Assembly (NCBI RefSeq): GCF_014196055.1 | Contig: NZ_JACICY010000002.1 | Location: 260,553-324,552, forward strand | Origin: Novosphingobium hassiacum | Lineage (GTDB): Bacteria; Pseudomonadota; Alphaproteobacteria; Sphingomonadales; Sphingomonadaceae | DNA: 64,000 nt | Reading direction: 5' to 3' | Shown: in pieces, positions 25,981 through 34,616 of the stretch | Layout of the letters: every line of letters starts with the position of its first letter | Numbering within the stretch: position 1 is the stretch's first letter | Notes under the pieces: generated by a model | Database searches by the model: none | Told to the model about the DNA's origin: nothing | The model's input: only the letters and a program-made list of their open reading frames with translations | Program-made: the position numbers and the translations under genes

Positions 25981-26784
25981 TCATCCCTTGCGGGCGACGT
26001 CGATGGCGGCTTGCAGTTGTTCAGGTGGGACAGCGCCATGGATCATGCGCTCGCCGATGACCCACGCGGGCGTGCCGCTGACGCCAAGCTGGCGCGCCAT
26101 GTCGAGATTGCGCTTCAGTTCATCCTCGACATCGCTGCGCGCGGCAAAGGTGCGCGCAGCGGCGAGGTCCATCCCGGCAAGGCCAGCGGCTGCGGCGATG
26201 CTCTCGTTGCTTGGGCGTGCGCCTTCGAACATGGCCTTGTGATAGGCGGGGTATTTGCCCTGTGCAGCGGCTGCCAGCGCCATGCGTGCGGCTGGCGCGC
26301 TTTCGGGCGCGATGATCGGCAGTTCGCGGATCACCACGCGCAAGTCGGGATTGCGCGCGATCAGGCCGTCGAGCGCCTTCACGCTCTGGCGGCAGTAAGT
26401 GCAGGCAAAGTCGGTAAATTCGACCAGCGTGACCTTCCCGTTGGGGTTTCCGAGCACCGCGCCGGGGAACGGCGTTTCGAGCGCGCCGCGCATCGGCGCA
26501 ATCTGCGCGGCGGACTCGCGCTGCTGCAGGCGTTCCATCGCTTGGGGCAGGATTTCGGGATGATCGAGGATGTAGCTGCGCACCAGACCTTCAAACGCGG
26601 CGCGTTCCTTGCCGTCGATCCCGGCGCTCGCGAGCGAGGCTTCGAGTTGCGCATCGTCGCCGGTCGCGGCGACATTGCGGCGGCTTTCGTACCACCAGCC
26701 GATACCGGCCCCGGCAAGGGCGAACAGCACGGCGATCAGGGCGAATGCGCCAAGGCGGCGGGGTGGGGTATCGGTCATCGCCAT
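25981..26784 (-). CDS. DsbA-family thiol:disulfide oxidoreductase
   Basis: A 267-residue membrane-anchored thioredoxin-like protein. A single N-terminal helix (about 14-30) is followed by a helical segment and a thioredoxin fold with the active site FACTYCRQ (CTYC, about 127-130) and a cis-proline region GTPAW near the end. It probably oxidises or isomerises disulfides in the periplasm. ATG at 26784 begins 4 bases after the M48 stop; a second ATG 6 bases further in is possible. It is the last gene of the hydrolase-M48-DsbA unit. Confidence 0.9.
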   Translation of the reverse strand: MAMTDTPPRRLGAFALIAVLFALAGAGIGWWYESRRNVAATGDDAQLEASLASAGIDGKERAAFEGLVRSYILDHPEILPQAMERLQQRESAAQIAPMRGALETPFPGAVLGNPNGKVTLVEFTDFACTYCRQSVKALDGLIARNPDLRVVIRELPIIAPESAPAARMALAAAAQGKYPAYHKAMFEGARPSNESIAAAAGLAGMDLAAARTFAARSDVEDELKRNLDMARQLGVSGTPAWVIGERMIHGAVPPEQLQAAIDVARKG

Positions 26785-26788
26785 CGGC

Positions 26789-28189
26789 CTAGCGCGACTT
26801 GCGCTTGCGCTCAATCATTGCGCGGGCCGACATCGCGATGTCCTGTGCGCGCAGCCAGTCGGGCGTGCCCTTGGGCAGCGCGGATTCGGCGGCCTCGGCA
26901 CTGCGCACCGCTTCGGGAAGCTGCATGTTCATCAGTTGCTGTTCGGCGCTGGCCAGCCGGGCGCGGGGAATATCGCCCTTGGCTTCGTAAACCACGCCAA
27001 GCTGGTACCAGGTGAACGGGTTCTCCTTGTCGCGCACGATCGCCGCGCGCAGCACCTTTTCGGCTTCGGCGAAGTTTTCGGGCTTCTCGGTCGCGATCAG
27101 GGCATGGCCGAAAGTCGTGGCGATCAGCGGCTCGTTGTTGGTCTCGGCCGTTGCCTTGCGAAGCGGTTCGAGCGCTTCGGCAGGACGTCCGGATTCGAGC
27201 AGGATTTGCCCTTCTAGCTCGAGGAAATAGGGGTTTGCCGGATCCTGTGCGATCAGGGCCTTGGTCTCGTCCAGCGCCTTGTCGGCAAACGCCTCTTTGT
27301 GAAACGCGTAGGCGCGGGCATAGCGGGCAGGGGTGTCGGTCAGGTATTCTGGATAAGCGCGCAGCGTGTCGGCGGGTTCTGCCAGATAGCCATAGAGCTT
27401 GGCTTTCACCCGCAGGAAGCGGGCCTGCAGATCGGCAGGCGGCGGCGTGTTCCAAGCCGGATCATGTTCGTAGGTATCCTGCAGCGTGGTCAGGCGATCC
27501 GAGGTCATCGGGTGCGAACTGTAGAACTCTGCGTCCGGGTTCCCTCGGGCGTTGTAGCCGTAGCGGAATTCCTGGTTCTGCAGCTTTTTGAAGAAGTCGA
27601 TCGATCCGCGTCCCGAAATACCCGCCTTGGACAGGAATGTCGCGCCGGCAGCATCCGCCGAAGATTCCTGCGCGCGGCTGAACGCAAGGAACTTGCCCAT
27701 CGCGGCCTGCTGCCCGGCCATGAACACGCCCAGCGCGGCATCCGCCGAACCCGCCGCTGCCGCCAGCCCGCCGAGCAGAAGGCTGAGCACGGTGATCCCG
27801 GTCGCTGCCTTGGCGCCCTCGTCGAAGCGGATAACGTGGCCACCGGTGATGTGGCCAAGCTCGTGCGCGATCACGCCTTGCAGTTCATTGACGTTGTCAG
27901 CGGCACCGATCAGGCCCGAGTGGATGTAGATTGCCTGCCCGCCTGCGACGAAAGCGTTGATCGAGCCGTCGTTGAGCAGCACCAGTTCCACCGCACCGGG
28001 ATTGAACCCGGCGGCCTTGAAGATCGGCGCGGCGGCATCGCGGAACAGCGCTTCAGTTTCGGCATCGCGCAGCACCGATTGGGCAGCGGCTGGCTGAACG
28101 CACAGCGCCAGCGCGGCCAGGATCGTCGCAATGCGCGCAAGGATTGAGGGGCGTCTGGTCACGGGGGTTGGACTATCGACCCCCGGCAT
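26789..28189 (-). CDS. M48 family metalloprotease with TPR repeats, BepA-like
   Basis: A 466-residue periplasmic zinc protease. A signal peptide ending QPAAAQ precedes the peptidase domain with HELGH (about 105-109) and a downstream ESSADAAG that supplies the third zinc ligand. TPR repeats fill about 270-460, the BepA/YfgC arrangement used for outer-membrane protein quality control. The ATG at 28189 overlaps the upstream hydrolase by 17 bases; a GTG at 28162 would also give a good signal peptide. It is followed by DsbA. Confidence 0.92.
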   Translation of the reverse strand: MPGVDSPTPVTRRPSILARIATILAALALCVQPAAAQSVLRDAETEALFRDAAAPIFKAAGFNPGAVELVLLNDGSINAFVAGGQAIYIHSGLIGAADNVNELQGVIAHELGHITGGHVIRFDEGAKAATGITVLSLLLGGLAAAAGSADAALGVFMAGQQAAMGKFLAFSRAQESSADAAGATFLSKAGISGRGSIDFFKKLQNQEFRYGYNARGNPDAEFYSSHPMTSDRLTTLQDTYEHDPAWNTPPPADLQARFLRVKAKLYGYLAEPADTLRAYPEYLTDTPARYARAYAFHKEAFADKALDETKALIAQDPANPYFLELEGQILLESGRPAEALEPLRKATAETNNEPLIATTFGHALIATEKPENFAEAEKVLRAAIVRDKENPFTWYQLGVVYEAKGDIPRARLASAEQQLMNMQLPEAVRSAEAAESALPKGTPDWLRAQDIAMSARAMIERKRKSR

Positions 28190-29099
28190 GAACCGCAACT
28201 GAAGGCGCGGTGACGTTTGCCAGAAATGGCAGGACTGCATCTATTGCACGGGAATCACGCGAGAATGGGCGCGCGAACTGCATGATGATGCCCTCATGCG
28301 TGACTCCTTCCAGCAGGATCGGTGTCGTGGGCACGCCAAGTGCGGTCAGTCGCTGGGCAAGAGCTTTGGAGTTGCGGGGCTTGACGCGGGTGTCTGCGTC
28401 ACCGGTCACCAACAGGAGCGGCGGGGCGTCCGCCCTGGCGAAAGTGATCGGCTGGGTTGCCGCAGGATCGGGGGCCTGGCCGAAGCTGTCGATCGTCGCG
28501 TCGGTATCGAACGGGAGGAAATCGAACGGGCCTGCCAGCGACACGGTCCCCCGGATCACGCCGTCATCAAGGCCGACGCCGGCCAGCCACTGGCGGTCGA
28601 GTGTGAGCATCACCGCATTGTAGGCCCCTGCCGAATGCCCCATCAGCGCCATCCGCGTCGGATCGCCGCCAAACTTCGCAGCGTTGTCGTGGACCCAGCG
28701 CAGCGCAGCGGCGCCGTCTTCGAGCATGGCGGGAAAGCGCGCCTGCGGGTAGAGTCGATAACCTGGCATCACGACCGCATAGCCTTGCGCGCACAACGTT
28801 CGAGCGATGAAGCGGTAATCGTGCGGATCGCCGGTCGCCCAGCTGCCACCATGGATAAACACGACGATCGGCAGCGCCCCCTTCGCGCCCTGCGGCACGA
28901 ACATTTCGAGCTTCTGCGCCGGGTCCTTGCCGTAGTGCACATCGGCGACGAGGCGGATCGCACCATCGCCGCCGTGGAGCAGCTTGTCGGTGCCGTCGAG
29001 GACGGCAACTGCGTTGGTCGCCAGTGCATGACGCACGGTGAACACTGCCAGCACGCCGAGCAGGACCAGCGTAACCGCCGTCCAGCCGATCCAACCCAT
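28173..29099 (-). CDS. Alpha/beta hydrolase, BD-FAE/carboxylesterase-like
   Basis: A 308-residue esterase-like protein with an N-terminal membrane or signal helix (about 5-24). The oxyanion-hole HGGSWATG (about 94), nucleophile GHSAGA (about 166-171), TGDADTRV for the acid and GVTHEGI for the histidine give the BD-FAE pattern. Substrate unknown. ATG at 29099 has GGCAGG upstream and was chosen over an ATG 30 bases further up. The 3' end overlaps the M48 gene. Confidence 0.87.
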   Translation of the reverse strand: MGWIGWTAVTLVLLGVLAVFTVRHALATNAVAVLDGTDKLLHGGDGAIRLVADVHYGKDPAQKLEMFVPQGAKGALPIVVFIHGGSWATGDPHDYRFIARTLCAQGYAVVMPGYRLYPQARFPAMLEDGAAALRWVHDNAAKFGGDPTRMALMGHSAGAYNAVMLTLDRQWLAGVGLDDGVIRGTVSLAGPFDFLPFDTDATIDSFGQAPDPAATQPITFARADAPPLLLVTGDADTRVKPRNSKALAQRLTALGVPTTPILLEGVTHEGIIMQFARPFSRDSRAIDAVLPFLANVTAPSVAVHAGGR

Positions 29100-29171
29100 G
29101 CGCAACCTGCCCTTGCCCGTCCGTGCCATACAGCAGGGCTAGCAGGGGCGGCGGCTGGCGGGAAGTGCGGG

Positions 29172-30521
29172 TTATCCGATCAGGTGGCGCGCCGCGCGTT
29201 CGAACAGCACGGCGTCTTCGGCAACTTCGCCGACAGCCACGATGTCACCGTTTTCAAGACGACGGACCATGACCAGTGCGAATTCGGCGGTGGGCGCGAT
29301 GTCGGACATCTTGCGCGAAGGCAGTGCGCGCAGGCGTTCGGCCATCGCCGCGGGGCCGCGCTTGGCCAGGGCCTTGCCTGCCTCTTCGCGACGCAAGTTG
29401 CGTTCGGTATTGACCACGCCCTTGAGCCCGCCCGGCGCGCCTGAGAGGTAAGCGCCAAGGCCACCGCGTGCGACGCCGATGCGCTGGGCGTGAGTGAGCG
29501 CCGTGGCATATTCGGTCAGGCGGGTCTTGTCGTAGTCGGCGCCGAACACGAGCTTGACCACGGGCGTCATCGGCGCGCGTTCCTGCACGGTCAGTCCGGC
29601 ATCTTCGAGCAGTTCGGCAAAGTCCTCGGGTTCGGCTTGCGCGGCAAGCGCGAAGTCCCATGCCCGGCCAATCGCGGCGTAAAGCGCGCTGCGGGTGCGG
29701 TCCTCGCTCGAATTGGCGATGCGCGCCAATTCGCGTGCGGAGTCCAGCCAGTCGGCCAGTGCTTCGGGCTCTGCTTCGACAGGGGCCGGGGCGACCGCAA
29801 AGATATCGTCGTCGAGCCCGAATGCGGGTTCGGGGAAGGTAGCTGTATCGAGCGAGGCCGGACCATCGGCCCAGGCATCGGTCGCCTCGATCAGCGGACG
29901 GCGCGTCTGACCCTTGGCTGCCGCAGTGTCGAGCGCCTGCCCGATTTCGAGCAGCAATTCGTCGGTCGTCGCCTGGTCGGCAAGCTCCTTCCAGTTGATC
30001 ACGCCCATGATGTAGTCGATTTCCGACCCATCGGAGGAGAACGGCAGGAGAATGCCGCGATAGAGGATCGTGCGGCCGTGCAGGTTGACGAATTCGGCCT
30101 CGAAGCCGATCGGCGCCTGATTGGCGATGATCTGCATGTAATGGTCGGTAATGCGCGACAGCAGCGACCGGCCCGGAACATGACTCAGCCGTTCGATCGA
30201 AGCTTGCGTACCGCATTCGTCGGCCAGCTTGTCGCCGACGAAGGTAATCGCGGGGTCCTCGATGCCTTCGTCGAAGTGCAGCAATACGGCGTTTTCGGCA
30301 AAGTCGGGGTAGGCGCCGTCGAGCAGCGTCTTGACCGGCGGGAACGCATTGTTGCCAAGCAGGCCCGCCCAGTAGTTGTAGGCGCGAACCTGCATGCGGC
30401 GCTCATCCTGACCGACAGAGGGAGGCGGCTCGCTGGCGACCTCGTCCTCATATCCCGACAGGTCGAGTTCTGTCTCGTCGCTGTCCCGATCAATTCCGCG
30501 TAAAGTATCCATCACGTCCAC
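29172..30521 (-). CDS. PAS_5-domain protein of unknown function
   Basis: A 449-residue cytoplasmic protein. About residues 40-180 form a PAS-like domain of the PF07310 (PAS_5) type (RAYNYWAGLLGNNAFPPVKTLL, LHFDEGIEDPAITFVGDKLADECG, GRTILYRGILLPFSSDG). The N-terminus is acidic and a C-terminal ~190-residue helical part has no recognised domain. An in-frame ATG at 30512 is an alternative start. It probably senses a redox or small-molecule cue, but no output domain is visible. The gene stands alone between two operons. Confidence 0.75.
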   Translation of the reverse strand: MDVMDTLRGIDRDSDETELDLSGYEDEVASEPPPSVGQDERRMQVRAYNYWAGLLGNNAFPPVKTLLDGAYPDFAENAVLLHFDEGIEDPAITFVGDKLADECGTQASIERLSHVPGRSLLSRITDHYMQIIANQAPIGFEAEFVNLHGRTILYRGILLPFSSDGSEIDYIMGVINWKELADQATTDELLLEIGQALDTAAAKGQTRRPLIEATDAWADGPASLDTATFPEPAFGLDDDIFAVAPAPVEAEPEALADWLDSARELARIANSSEDRTRSALYAAIGRAWDFALAAQAEPEDFAELLEDAGLTVQERAPMTPVVKLVFGADYDKTRLTEYATALTHAQRIGVARGGLGAYLSGAPGGLKGVVNTERNLRREEAGKALAKRGPAAMAERLRALPSRKMSDIAPTAEFALVMVRRLENGDIVAVGEVAEDAVLFERAARHLIG

Positions 30522-30571
30522 CAGATCCCCATGTCCGGGATCGGGTCTGGCGCAACTTTGTAAAAATCGTC

Positions 30572-31477
30572 TTAAGTTGCGCCAGTGTTGGGCGCCGTTC
30601 TGCCACGCGCGGCTATCGCCGATGCCTTTGCAAGCAAGGTCCGGGCTTGGGCAAGGTGCAGAAGTTCCACCATTTTCCCATTTATGCGCAGGGCACCCTT
30701 GCCGGTGTTGGCCGGGACGGCGAAGGCTGCGACAATTCCCTCCGCTTCGGTGATATCATCCTCGGTAGGGGCAAAAACAGCATTGCAGATTGCAAGTTGC
30801 GCGGGGTGGATCAGCGTCTTCCCGTCGAACCCCGAATCGCGCGCCTGCACGCATTCGGCCTCGAGCCGCGCGGTATCCTCGATAGCGTTGCAGACCCCGT
30901 CGAGGATAACCAGGCCATGCGCCCGCCCCGCGAGCACGGCCATGGTCAGCACCGGCACGAATGCCCCACGCCCGGGCAGTTGCGCTATGCCTGAATCCTT
31001 GGCCAGATCGTTGAGCCCCAGCACGAAGCCCTTGAGCCGCGTGGTCGCCGCGCAGGCGGCGATGCGTTCAAGCGCTAGGACGGCGCGCGGTGTTTCGATC
31101 ATCACCCACAGCGCGACTTCGGGCGCATAGCCTGCAGCGTCCATCGCCTGCGACAGGGCACCGATGTCGGCGGCGTCCTCGACCTTGGGCGCGAGGATCG
31201 CCTCGACCGGAGCGCTGGCCAATGCCGCCAGATCGTCGTTGCCCCACGGCGTCGAAAGTCCGTTGATCCGCGCGATCAGACGACGATAGCCGAAGCCGCC
31301 AAGTTGGGTTTCGGCCAGAAGTGCAGCGCGCGCATCGGCCTTGGCTTCGGGCGCCACTGCGTCTTCAAGATCGAGCGCCACGGCATCGCAATCGAGCGTC
31401 CGTGCCTTGGCCATCGCGCGCGCATTGCTGGCGGGCATGTAAAGGACTGAGCGCAAGGGGCGGTCGGCGGTGTTCAC
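30572..31477 (-). CDS. CitE-like CoA ester lyase
   Basis: A 301-residue TIM-barrel enzyme of the HpcH/HpaI-CitE superfamily. ALDLEDAVAPEAK near residue 26, RINGLSTPWGNDDL (about 66) and MIETPRAVLALE (about 125) are the metal- and substrate-binding motifs. Such proteins cleave or form malyl-, citramalyl- or citryl-CoA. I chose the GTG at 31477, which overlaps the MFS stop (GTGA) with GGAG 8 bases upstream; this is better than a longer ATG start inside the MFS gene. It ends a four-gene overlapping operon. Confidence 0.88.
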   Translation of the reverse strand: MNTADRPLRSVLYMPASNARAMAKARTLDCDAVALDLEDAVAPEAKADARAALLAETQLGGFGYRRLIARINGLSTPWGNDDLAALASAPVEAILAPKVEDAADIGALSQAMDAAGYAPEVALWVMIETPRAVLALERIAACAATTRLKGFVLGLNDLAKDSGIAQLPGRGAFVPVLTMAVLAGRAHGLVILDGVCNAIEDTARLEAECVQARDSGFDGKTLIHPAQLAICNAVFAPTEDDITEAEGIVAAFAVPANTGKGALRINGKMVELLHLAQARTLLAKASAIAARGRTAPNTGAT

Positions 31478-32733
31478 GTGCGTTTCTCCGGTATGACATC
31501 GAGTCGGCCTTCCTCGCGGGTCGGCATCGGGGCAAAGAAGTGCAGTGACAGCGTCAGGGTCAGCCATAGCGCCGCACCATGCAATGCGGTGGGCAGGCTG
31601 GTAAGGTCAGCGACCGTTCCCCAGGCCCACGCACCAAGCGCCATGCCGCCGAATGTCACCGCCTGATAGATCGAGAGACAGCGACCGAGAATGTCCTCCG
31701 GGCTGCGCAATTGCATCGCGACGTTGAGGCTGGTCATTGCGCCAGCCCAGCCCATCCCGCCCAGAAATGATGCGCAAATGGCCAGCGCGATGCTGTTTGC
31801 CGAGGCCATCAGCATCAGCGCCACGATGAAGATCCCGGCTGCTGCGGTTACCACCGCCTCGCTGCCGAAACGCCGCCTGACCTTGGCCACCCAGATCGCT
31901 GTGACGATCGAGCCGATGCCAAACCCGCCCAGCATCAGTCCGTAATCGAGTTCGCTCCCGCGCAGCATGTCGCGCGCGATGCTTGGCACCAGCGCCTGCA
32001 ATCCGGCAGCGCCGATGCCCATGCACAAACCACGCACCAGCACTTTGCGGATCGGCGATGAGCCCGCACAAAAGCGCAGTCCCCGGCCGATCGCGGCCAT
32101 CATCGGTTCGCGCATCGGCGGCAGTGATTCAGGCCGCCACCGGGCCAACACCACGATCATGCCGAGATAGCTCACGGCGTTCAGTCCGAACGCGAGCGTA
32201 GGGCTCCACAGCGAGATCAGGATGCCGCCCAGAGCCGGTCCCACGCTGCGTGCCAGATTGAATGAAATGGCGTTCAGGGAAATAGCCTGCGGCAAATCGG
32301 CGGCCGCGACCTGCAGCCTGACCGAGGCCTGCCACGCCGGCCCGTTCAGCGCGGTGCCCATGCCGACCATCAGGGTCAAGGTAAGCAGCGACCATGGCCC
32401 GATGTCGCCGTTGAATGACAGCACTGCCAGCACTGCCGATACGACCAGCATCCCGCACTGCGCGGCAAGCATCACTCGGCGGCGGTCGTAATTGTCCGCG
32501 ATCGCGCCTGCGAAGACCCCGAGCAGAAGGATCGGGATCGTCGCCGATGCCTGGACCAGCGCGATCAGCACATGCGACGTGGTCAGCTCGGTCATCAGCC
32601 AGGCAGCGCCTACCGACTGGATCATCGAGCCGACATTCGAAAACAGGTTCGCGGTCCAGATCGCACGGAACGCGGGGTACTTGAACGGAGCCAGCGTGGT
32701 TCCGCCAGAACGGGGAATCGGCTCGATCGGCAC
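31474..32733 (-). CDS. MFS transporter, MFS_3/EntS-like
   Basis: A 419-residue twelve-helix exporter. FKYPAFRAIWTANLFSNVGSMIQSVGAAWLM at the start and AGAIADNYDRRRVM for the loop 2-3 motif are typical of the MFS_3 group, which exports siderophores or drugs. The start is a GTG directly at the DUF2141 stop (TAGTG). There is no clear Shine-Dalgarno, so it may rely on coupling. It follows DUF2141 and precedes the CoA lyase. Confidence 0.87.
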   Translation of the reverse strand: MPIEPIPRSGGTTLAPFKYPAFRAIWTANLFSNVGSMIQSVGAAWLMTELTTSHVLIALVQASATIPILLLGVFAGAIADNYDRRRVMLAAQCGMLVVSAVLAVLSFNGDIGPWSLLTLTLMVGMGTALNGPAWQASVRLQVAAADLPQAISLNAISFNLARSVGPALGGILISLWSPTLAFGLNAVSYLGMIVVLARWRPESLPPMREPMMAAIGRGLRFCAGSSPIRKVLVRGLCMGIGAAGLQALVPSIARDMLRGSELDYGLMLGGFGIGSIVTAIWVAKVRRRFGSEAVVTAAAGIFIVALMLMASANSIALAICASFLGGMGWAGAMTSLNVAMQLRSPEDILGRCLSIYQAVTFGGMALGAWAWGTVADLTSLPTALHGAALWLTLTLSLHFFAPMPTREEGRLDVIPEKRT

Positions 32734-33161
32734 TAGAGGTAGCGTACTTTCATGGTCATGTGGACGGGCTTGCCCGCTGTTACGTCAAAGGCGGCGGCAT
32801 CGAACTTGGGCGCCGACATCCTGACCGGGGCGTCGCGCGAAAAGCCGAAGCCTTCTCTGGGCAGGAACAGCGACATATCCATCTTCTTGTTGCCGTTTTC
32901 GTCGTGCAGCAGAACGATCGCATAGCGGCCCGGCGCGACATCGCGCAGAGTCACTTCGTCTGCATCGGACGCCTTGATCGCGGCTACCCGACGGTCGGGG
33001 TCGGCGTCGCAGCCGCGCGGAAACACCTTCGGCTTGGCGGTCATGCACAAGTATACCGTGCCGACCTTGTTGCGCAGGCCGCTGACATCGATGGTGATCG
33101 TCGAGGTGACCGGCGCGTTGCCGAGCAGGAGCAGTGGCAGGACGAAAAGCAGGCGCGTCAT
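32733..33161 (-). CDS. DUF2141 secreted protein
   Basis: A 142-residue protein with an N-terminal signal peptide (about 1-18). The core VGTVYLCMTAKPKVFPRGC, GRYAIVLLHDENGNKKMDMSLFLPREGFGFSRD matches DUF2141, a small beta-sandwich family of unknown function often found near lipid or carotenoid genes. ATG at 33161 overlaps the stop of the sterol-desaturase-like gene (ATGA), and the 3' end abuts the MFS gene. Confidence 0.85.
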   Translation of the reverse strand: MTRLLFVLPLLLLGNAPVTSTITIDVSGLRNKVGTVYLCMTAKPKVFPRGCDADPDRRVAAIKASDADEVTLRDVAPGRYAIVLLHDENGNKKMDMSLFLPREGFGFSRDAPVRMSAPKFDAAAFDVTAGKPVHMTMKVRYL

Positions 33162-33868
33162 GGGGCGGAAAGTCCCTTGTCTGTGCCACAAAGCCGATCC
33201 CAGAAACGGAAGTACAGGCCGTAATTGCAGCGATAGTGTTCGTGATGGCGATTATGATGGCTCGCGGTTATCACCCAGCCCCCTGCTCGCCCATGAACGA
33301 GTCCGCGCGGAAACATTTCCCAGCCCATGTGGTTGGTCACGCCCATCACGGTCATCACCAGCAGGACAAGCCCCAACATCGCGATATGGATCGGGATGAC
33401 GAACACCAGCGCCGGGATCAGCAGCGATACGATAGCCGCCTCGACCGGATGAAAGTTCATCGCCGCCCACGCGGTTGGCGGTCGGCTGGCATGGTGGATG
33501 GCATGGATGCGCTTGAACACCGCGGGCCGGTGCATCCAGCGGTGGGTCCAGTAGAACCACGCGTCGTGGATCACGAGATAGGCGAGCAATGACAGCGGCA
33601 TCCACCACAGCGGGTAGGCGTTCGGCTCGCTGTAGATGCGCGTCCAGCCATGCTGTTGCCAGCCCCACGCGACCACCCCCGCAGGCACGCCGTAGATCGC
33701 CGCCGTAGCGAGACTCCAGCCGATTTCGGAGCGGATTTGCCTGTCGAGCCCGGCATAATGCCCCGGTCGCACTTTATGAGTCGCCCAGGCAAACAGCCCG
33801 CTGGTCAGCAGATAGCGCACTGCCACGATCACGGTCATGGCCAAGGCAGATGCGACGACGCTGTTCAT
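33158..33868 (-). CDS. Sterol desaturase / fatty acid hydroxylase family protein
   Basis: A 236-residue integral membrane di-iron oxygenase. The histidine boxes are HDAWFYWTHRWMHR (about 106), HAIHHASR (about 124) and SHHNRHHEHY (about 205), complete for the family, with four or so membrane helices. Such enzymes hydroxylate or desaturate lipids, sterols or carotenoids. It is longer than CrtZ and lacks a cytochrome b5 domain. ATG at 33868 was chosen over one 51 bases upstream because the first segment is not membrane-like. It heads an overlapping operon. Confidence 0.88.
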   Translation of the reverse strand: MNSVVASALAMTVIVAVRYLLTSGLFAWATHKVRPGHYAGLDRQIRSEIGWSLATAAIYGVPAGVVAWGWQQHGWTRIYSEPNAYPLWWMPLSLLAYLVIHDAWFYWTHRWMHRPAVFKRIHAIHHASRPPTAWAAMNFHPVEAAIVSLLIPALVFVIPIHIAMLGLVLLVMTVMGVTNHMGWEMFPRGLVHGRAGGWVITASHHNRHHEHYRCNYGLYFRFWDRLCGTDKGLSAP

Positions 33869-33924
33869 CGCGGCGCTATGCCAAGGATTGCGGAAAAGGG
33901 ACAGCCCTGCGTTGGGCAACGCTC

Positions 33925-34017
33925 CGTCATTCCCGCGCCATCAGATTTCGTCATTCCCGCGAAGGCGGGAAACTAGAGCGACGTCCGATTGGATCCCCGC
34001 CTGCGCGGGGATGACGA
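33925..34017. repeat. REP elements (family B), left group
   Basis: A partial copy (33925-33938), a copy reading TCGTCATTCCCGCGAAGGC (33948-33970) and its inverted partner (GGATCCCCGCCTGCGCGGGG, 33991-34017) lie together. These are the classic sphingomonad REP half-sites. Confidence 0.85.
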
Positions 34018-34091
34018 AAGGAGGAGCAATGGCGCGAAGGAGGAGCAATGGCGCAAAGGAAGGTAATGGCGCGAAGGAGGAGTAATGGCGC
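34016..34091 (+). repeat. Tandem 18-19-base repeat, RBS-plus-ATG units
   Basis: About four copies of a unit close to GCGAAGGAGGAGCAATGGC follow each other, with some copies altered (GCAAAGGAAGGTAATGGC). Each unit contains an AGGAGG-like Shine-Dalgarno and an ATG. Read as protein they would encode short basic repeats. This lies between REP copies, 80 bases before the GIY-YIG gene. Confidence 0.75.
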
Positions 34092-34131
34092 ACAGGTCAG
34101 CCGATCCGAATTGCCACCATTCCCAAACCAC

Positions 34132-34157
34132 TCGTCATTCCCGCGAAGGCGGGAAAC
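34132..34157. repeat. REP element (family B), at the GIY-YIG start
   Basis: TCGTCATTCCCGCGAAGGCG and a few following bases form a half-site ending 15 bases before the ATG of the GIY-YIG gene, so the leader of that gene is largely REP-derived. Confidence 0.8.
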
Positions 34158-34172
34158 CAGTACGACCTTTCG

Positions 34173-34484
34173 ATGCAGCGCGACTTTTCGCCGACAACCT
34201 ACTTGCTGGCGTCGGGACGCAACGGCACCTTATACATCGGAGTAACGTCCAACCTGATGGCACGCATCCACCAGCATCGCGAAGGGGCGTTCGCGGGGTT
34301 CACGGCTCAGTATAACGTGAAATTGCTGGTTTGGCTCGAGCAACACGCAACGATGGAACATGCCATCGTGCGTGAAAAGCGGCTCAAGAAATGGAACCGC
34401 GACTGGAAACTGCGCCTGATCGAGCAGGACAATCCAGAGTGGCGCGATCTCGCCGAAGATTTCGGCTTCCCGCCACTCGGATAG
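34173..34484 (+). CDS. GIY-YIG domain protein (UPF0213-like)
   Basis: A 103-residue single-domain protein. TYLLASGRNGTLYIGVTSNL (about 8-27) holds the GIY-YIG core, followed by HREG, the KLLVWLE strand and EKRLKKWNRDWKLRLIEQDNPEW, which carries the conserved acidic region. This is the small UPF0213/YhbQ-type nuclease class, normally with DNA-cleaving activity. The start has no clear ribosome binding site. It is bracketed by REP half-sites (34132-34157 and 34511-34585), suggesting that the gene and repeats move or amplify together. Confidence 0.87.
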   Translation: MQRDFSPTTYLLASGRNGTLYIGVTSNLMARIHQHREGAFAGFTAQYNVKLLVWLEQHATMEHAIVREKRLKKWNRDWKLRLIEQDNPEWRDLAEDFGFPPLG

Positions 34485-34510
34485 AGCTTCGCGCATTTTT
34501 GCTGGCTGGG

Positions 34511-34585
34511 TCCCCGCCTGCGCGGGGATGACGAAATTAAAGTGGTATGACCTAACTTCGTCATTCCCGCGAAGGCGGGGATCCA
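34511..34585. repeat. REP elements (family B), right group
   Basis: An inverted copy (TCCCCGCCTGCGCGGGGATG, 34511-34534) and a direct copy (34558-34585) follow the GIY-YIG stop. They lie between convergent genes and may serve as a terminator. Confidence 0.85.
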
Positions 34586-34616
34586 GTGCGACGCCTGAGC
34601 ATCGCACTGGCACCGA

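Noticed and set aside
33837..34085. Frame encoding short ARRRSNGAKE-like repeats
   Set aside because: It is the translation of REP and the tandem 19-base repeat, with no start signal of its own.
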